A stretch of 8,006 nucleotides of DNA from Bacteroidales bacterium (lineage in GTDB: Bacteria > Bacteroidota > Bacteroidia > Bacteroidales > UBA932). Both the position numbers and the translations under genes were made by a program. The notes beneath the pieces are model-generated. The model made no database searches, had not been told where the DNA came from, and saw nothing but the letters and a program-made list of their open reading frames with translations. Within the stretch, counting starts at the first letter, position 1. Every line of letters starts with the position of its first letter. The stretch covers positions 1 through 8,006 of the forward strand of contig JAIKYL010000141.1 in NCBI GenBank assembly GCA_024683255.1, in the 5' to 3' direction. Positions 6,201-8,006 of this stretch are shown piece by piece.

Positions 6201-7752
6201 TCTGCTCGCGGATGGAATCGATGGGCGGATTGGTCACCTGGGCGAACTGCTGCCGGAAATAGTTGAAGAAACTCTGCGGTGTGTCCGTGAGTACCGCCAA
6301 AGGAGTGTCATTGCCCATAGAAGAAGTGGGCTCGATTCCCCGCTGGCACATGGGCTTGAGGGAATTCTCCACATCCTCGGCCGTGCAGCCGAACAGGAGT
6401 TCCTTCTGCAGCAGATCTTCCTCGTTGTGTTCTATCTTACGGCCACTGTGCAGGTCTTCCAGCTGGATGCGGCCGGCCGACAGCCATTTGCGGTAGGGAT
6501 GTTCGGAAGCCAGTTGCTCCTTGATTTCCGCATCGTGCCAGATCTTTCCTTCCTTCGTATCCACCAACAGCATCTTTCCCGGTTCCAGGCGGCCCTTGCA
6601 TTCAATTTCCGTGGGGTCGAAATCCAGCACGCCCACCTCACTGGCAACCACCAGCAAACCACGTTTTGTAATGGTATAGCGTCCGGGGCGAAGACCGTTG
6701 CGGTCCAGGATACCACCGGCATAGCGGCCATCGCTGAACAGCAGAGTTGCAGGACCGTCCCAGGGTTCCATCAAGATGGAATGGTATTCATAGAAGGCGC
6801 GCAGGTCTTCGGAGATGGGGTTTGTTTCGTCAAAGCTCTCCGGCATAAGCACGGAAACGGCTTGCGGCAGGCTGAGCCCACTCTGGGTCAGGAACTCCAG
6901 GACGTTGTCCAGGCTGGCCGAATCACTCATATCCGGCTGCAGGATGGGGGTAAGGTCGCCTATCTCGCCCAATCGGCCCGAATTGAGTACGCTCTGGCGG
7001 GCCTGCATCCAGCTCCTGTTGCCCCGGATGGTATTGATTTCGCCGTTGTGGCAAAGCATCCGGAACGGCTGTGCCAGGCTCCACTGAGGGAAGGTGTTGG
7101 TGGAGAAGCGGGAATGCACGATAGCCATGGAACTGGTGAACCACGGGCTGGTCAGATCCGGATAGTACTCTTTCAACTGACGGCTGGTGAGCATGCCCTT
7201 ATAGACCACATTGCGAGTGGACAGGGAGCAGATGTAGACATCTTCTCCCAACCGCTCGATGTGTTTCCGGATACGATAGAGCTTGCGCTCCAAATCGGCC
7301 TCCTCCATATACTCCGCGCTGGTAACAAAGATCTGCGCCGTATAGGGTTCCGTCTTGGCGGCTTCCTCTCCCAGGCAGGCGGGGTTCACCGGCACTTCCC
7401 GGATATGGTTTAACGAGCATCCTTCATACTCGACTTCCCTCCGGACAGCCTCCAGGATGCGCCCGCGTTGGGCGGCATCCTTGGGGAGAAAGACCAGGCC
7501 GGTACCGTAGCGCCCCTTTTCCGGAACCGGAACGCCTTGGAGGAGAATGAATTCGTGGGGGATCTGGACCATGATGCCGGCACCGTCGCCCGACTTGCCG
7601 TCGGCGCCCTCGGCACCGCGGTGGCTCATGTTTTCGAGCACCGTCAAGGCGTTGCTTACCAGCTCATGGGTCTTGTCGCCGCGAATATTCACGACCATAC
7701 CAACCCCACAGGCATCGTGCTCCGACGCCGAGTCATATAGACCGGGTTTCAT
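3277..7752 (-). CDS. gltB: Glutamate synthase large subunit GltB
   Basis: A 1491-residue enzyme making two glutamates from glutamine and 2-oxoglutarate. Domains in order: a 14-residue propeptide, then the class II glutamine amidotransferase domain starting at the nucleophile Cys15 (HDACGVG), with RFSTNT at 215-220 and NGEINT at 236-241; a central domain to about 790; the FMN/2-oxoglutarate synthase domain (about 800-1205) with SAMSFGALS (864-872), GEGGED (893-898), KPGEGGQLPG (945-954) and ISGAEGGTGASP (1031-1042); the [3Fe-4S] cysteines C1110, C1116 and C1121; and the C-terminal beta-helix of Gly-rich repeats (about 1270-1400). All key residues seem intact. The propeptide is short compared with about 42 residues in E. 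coli. The ATG at 7752 is the first after an in-frame TAA in the 16-base gap behind the glutamine synthetase gene. With that gene and gltD it forms the GS-GOGAT cycle in one apparent transcript. Long open frames on the opposite strand are side effects of its codon use. Confidence 0.97.
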   Translation of the reverse strand: MKPGLYDSASEHDACGVGMVVNIRGDKTHELVSNALTVLENMSHRGAEGADGKSGDGAGIMVQIPHEFILLQGVPVPEKGRYGTGLVFLPKDAAQRGRILEAVRREVEYEGCSLNHIREVPVNPACLGEEAAKTEPYTAQIFVTSAEYMEEADLERKLYRIRKHIERLGEDVYICSLSTRNVVYKGMLTSRQLKEYYPDLTSPWFTSSMAIVHSRFSTNTFPQWSLAQPFRMLCHNGEINTIRGNRSWMQARQSVLNSGRLGEIGDLTPILQPDMSDSASLDNVLEFLTQSGLSLPQAVSVLMPESFDETNPISEDLRAFYEYHSILMEPWDGPATLLFSDGRYAGGILDRNGLRPGRYTITKRGLLVVASEVGVLDFDPTEIECKGRLEPGKMLLVDTKEGKIWHDAEIKEQLASEHPYRKWLSAGRIQLEDLHSGRKIEHNEEDLLQKELLFGCTAEDVENSLKPMCQRGIEPTSSMGNDTPLAVLTDTPQSFFNYFRQQFAQVTNPPIDSIREQMVMSLFEYIGRVGTGILTPDEDNCKMVRLPHPILTNTQLDLLCNIRYKGFNTVKLPMLFECSADPATAAAHLRRALSTLCRQAEKCVDDGVNYIILSDRDVDSTHAPIPSLLAVSAVHHHLISTGKRVQTALIVESGEIRETMHAALLLGYGASAINPYLSFAIISELAHNGKIQLNYSTARTNYIEAMKKGLLKIMAKMGISTIRSYRGAKIFESIGLEEGLLREYFGTERSTIGGIGLETIARDAIWFHSQAYADVHRPGFLPNVGQFHYRKDGISHAWNPETISSLQLATRLGSYRKYKEFTAAVDGKANPIFLRDLLDFKRGTAVPVEEVEPVEAIVRRFVVSAMSFGALSIEAHEAIALAMNRLGSRSNTGEGGEDNERYHTAVDGISLSSKTKQVASGRFGVTAEYLVNAEEIQIKIAQGAKPGEGGQLPGFKVNAIIAKTRNSIPGISLISPPPHHDIYSIEDLSQLIFDLKNVNPSAAISVKLVSESGVGTIAAGVAKAKADLIVISGAEGGTGASPASSMRFAGISPEIGLSEAQQTLIRNGLRSQVRLQVDGQLKTGRDVVLMALLGADEFGFGTLPLIVLGCVMMRKCSLNTCPTGVATQDPELRKHFLGKAEYLVHYFTFLAQEVREYLADMGFRSLSEIIGHTELLVRKPVDAASKASRVDLSRVLFREEGACGWSGTPLHDLPPVRDLEIIKAAQPAIEWKEEISLEYPITNTDRAVCTMLSGRIASKYGAEGLPDSTLNIKFKGSAGQSFCAFLTAGVNVRLEGEANDYVGKGLSGGRVAIRPPARAVFKAEDNIIAGNTCLYGATGGEIYVAGRVGQRFAVRNSGAKAVVEGAGDHCCEYMTGGRVVVLGPVGRNFAAGMSGGVAYVYDPSRQFDYYCNMDMVEISLVDDKLDRRELHELIRQHYLYTGSSLARTLLDDWSRSVDDFIKVIPIEYKHVLEQERLKGLAEKVQNLQIQY

Positions 7753-7768
7753 GGGATAGTTGTTTTAA

Positions 7769-8006
7769 CTAGCTGATAAACAACAGTTCACGGTATTTAG
7801 GAAGGGGCCACAGCTTGTTGTCCACCACTTCTTCCAGTTTGTCGATGGGTTTGCGGAGGGCGTATAGGCTTTCGGCAATCTCGTGATAGGCCAGGGCGCG
7901 TTTGTACTCATCCTCAATGGCGTTGGCGGACTTGCGGGCTTCCTTCATGGCGATGGCCTTTACGCGCACATCTTCCACGTATTTGTTAATATCTTCAAGG
8001 ATATGC
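7769..8006 (-). CDS. glnN: Type III glutamine synthetase, C-terminal end
   Basis: Only the last 78 codons are in the window; the frame is open to base 8006 and ends at the TAG at 7769-7771. The fragment is helical and charged (a run rich in Lys, Glu and Ala, e.g. MKEARKSANAIEDEYKRA) and finishes with a helix of the form 'IDKLEEVVDNKLWPLPKYRELLF'-type, with the WPLPKYRELLF block nine to nineteen residues before or at the end. This ending is what I recall for GlnN (GSIII), the large dodecameric glutamine synthetase first described in Bacteroides, which condenses glutamate and ammonium with ATP. No catalytic residue lies in this part, so the call rests on the C-terminal block and on its position 16 bases ahead of gltB, where a glutamine synthetase fits the GS-GOGAT pathway. 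Another helical protein with a similar tail is possible but unlikely. Confidence 0.82.
   Translation of the reverse strand, partial: HILEDINKYVEDVRVKAIAMKEARKSANAIEDEYKRALAYHEIAESLYALRKPIDKLEEVVDNKLWPLPKYRELLFIS

Noticed and set aside
5770..7413. 547-codon open frame on the plus strand
   Set aside because: It lies wholly opposite gltB, whose domains and motifs are intact throughout. Its protein has no recognisable domain, and long antisense frames are common in GC-rich genes with strong codon bias.

Overview
The window is a compact, single-direction (minus strand) nitrogen-assimilation cluster, most likely from a member of the Bacteroidales with about 55-58% GC by eye. The taxonomic guess rests on the C-terminal end of what looks like a type III (GlnN-type) glutamine synthetase, the lack of clear Shine-Dalgarno sequences before any start, a Bacteroides-type -7 promoter element (TAnnTTTG) before the last gene, and the style of the outer-membrane protein that ends the window. 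The genus cannot be fixed from this sequence alone.

Reading in the direction of transcription (high to low coordinates): the 3' end of a glutamine synthetase gene (8006-7769); gltB, the large subunit of glutamate synthase (7752-3277); gltD, its small FAD/Fe-S subunit (3270-1924); a 93-base AT-rich gap; a P-II signalling protein gene, glnK type (1830-1483); the ammonium channel gene amtB (1460-243); and, after a 41-base gap holding a good promoter-like element, the 5' end of a gene for a signal-peptide-bearing outer-membrane beta-barrel protein (201-1), cut by the window edge. Every gap is under 100 bases, and I see no mobile elements, RNA genes, CRISPR arrays or pseudogenes.

Together the genes make a complete ammonium pathway: AmtB admits ammonium across the inner membrane, glutamine synthetase fixes it on glutamate, and GltBD (GOGAT) transfers the amide to 2-oxoglutarate. 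GlnK is expected to sense ATP/ADP and 2-oxoglutarate and to plug AmtB when nitrogen is plentiful. The last gene may be an outer-membrane pore that serves the same uptake route.

This is mainly a well-known housekeeping system rather than a new one. The points that deserve a second look are the atypical P-II protein (shortened T-loop, altered uridylylation motif, a Ser in place of a phosphate-binding Arg), the in-frame gltB-TGA-gltD junction, and the link between an ammonium channel and an outer-membrane porin-like gene.
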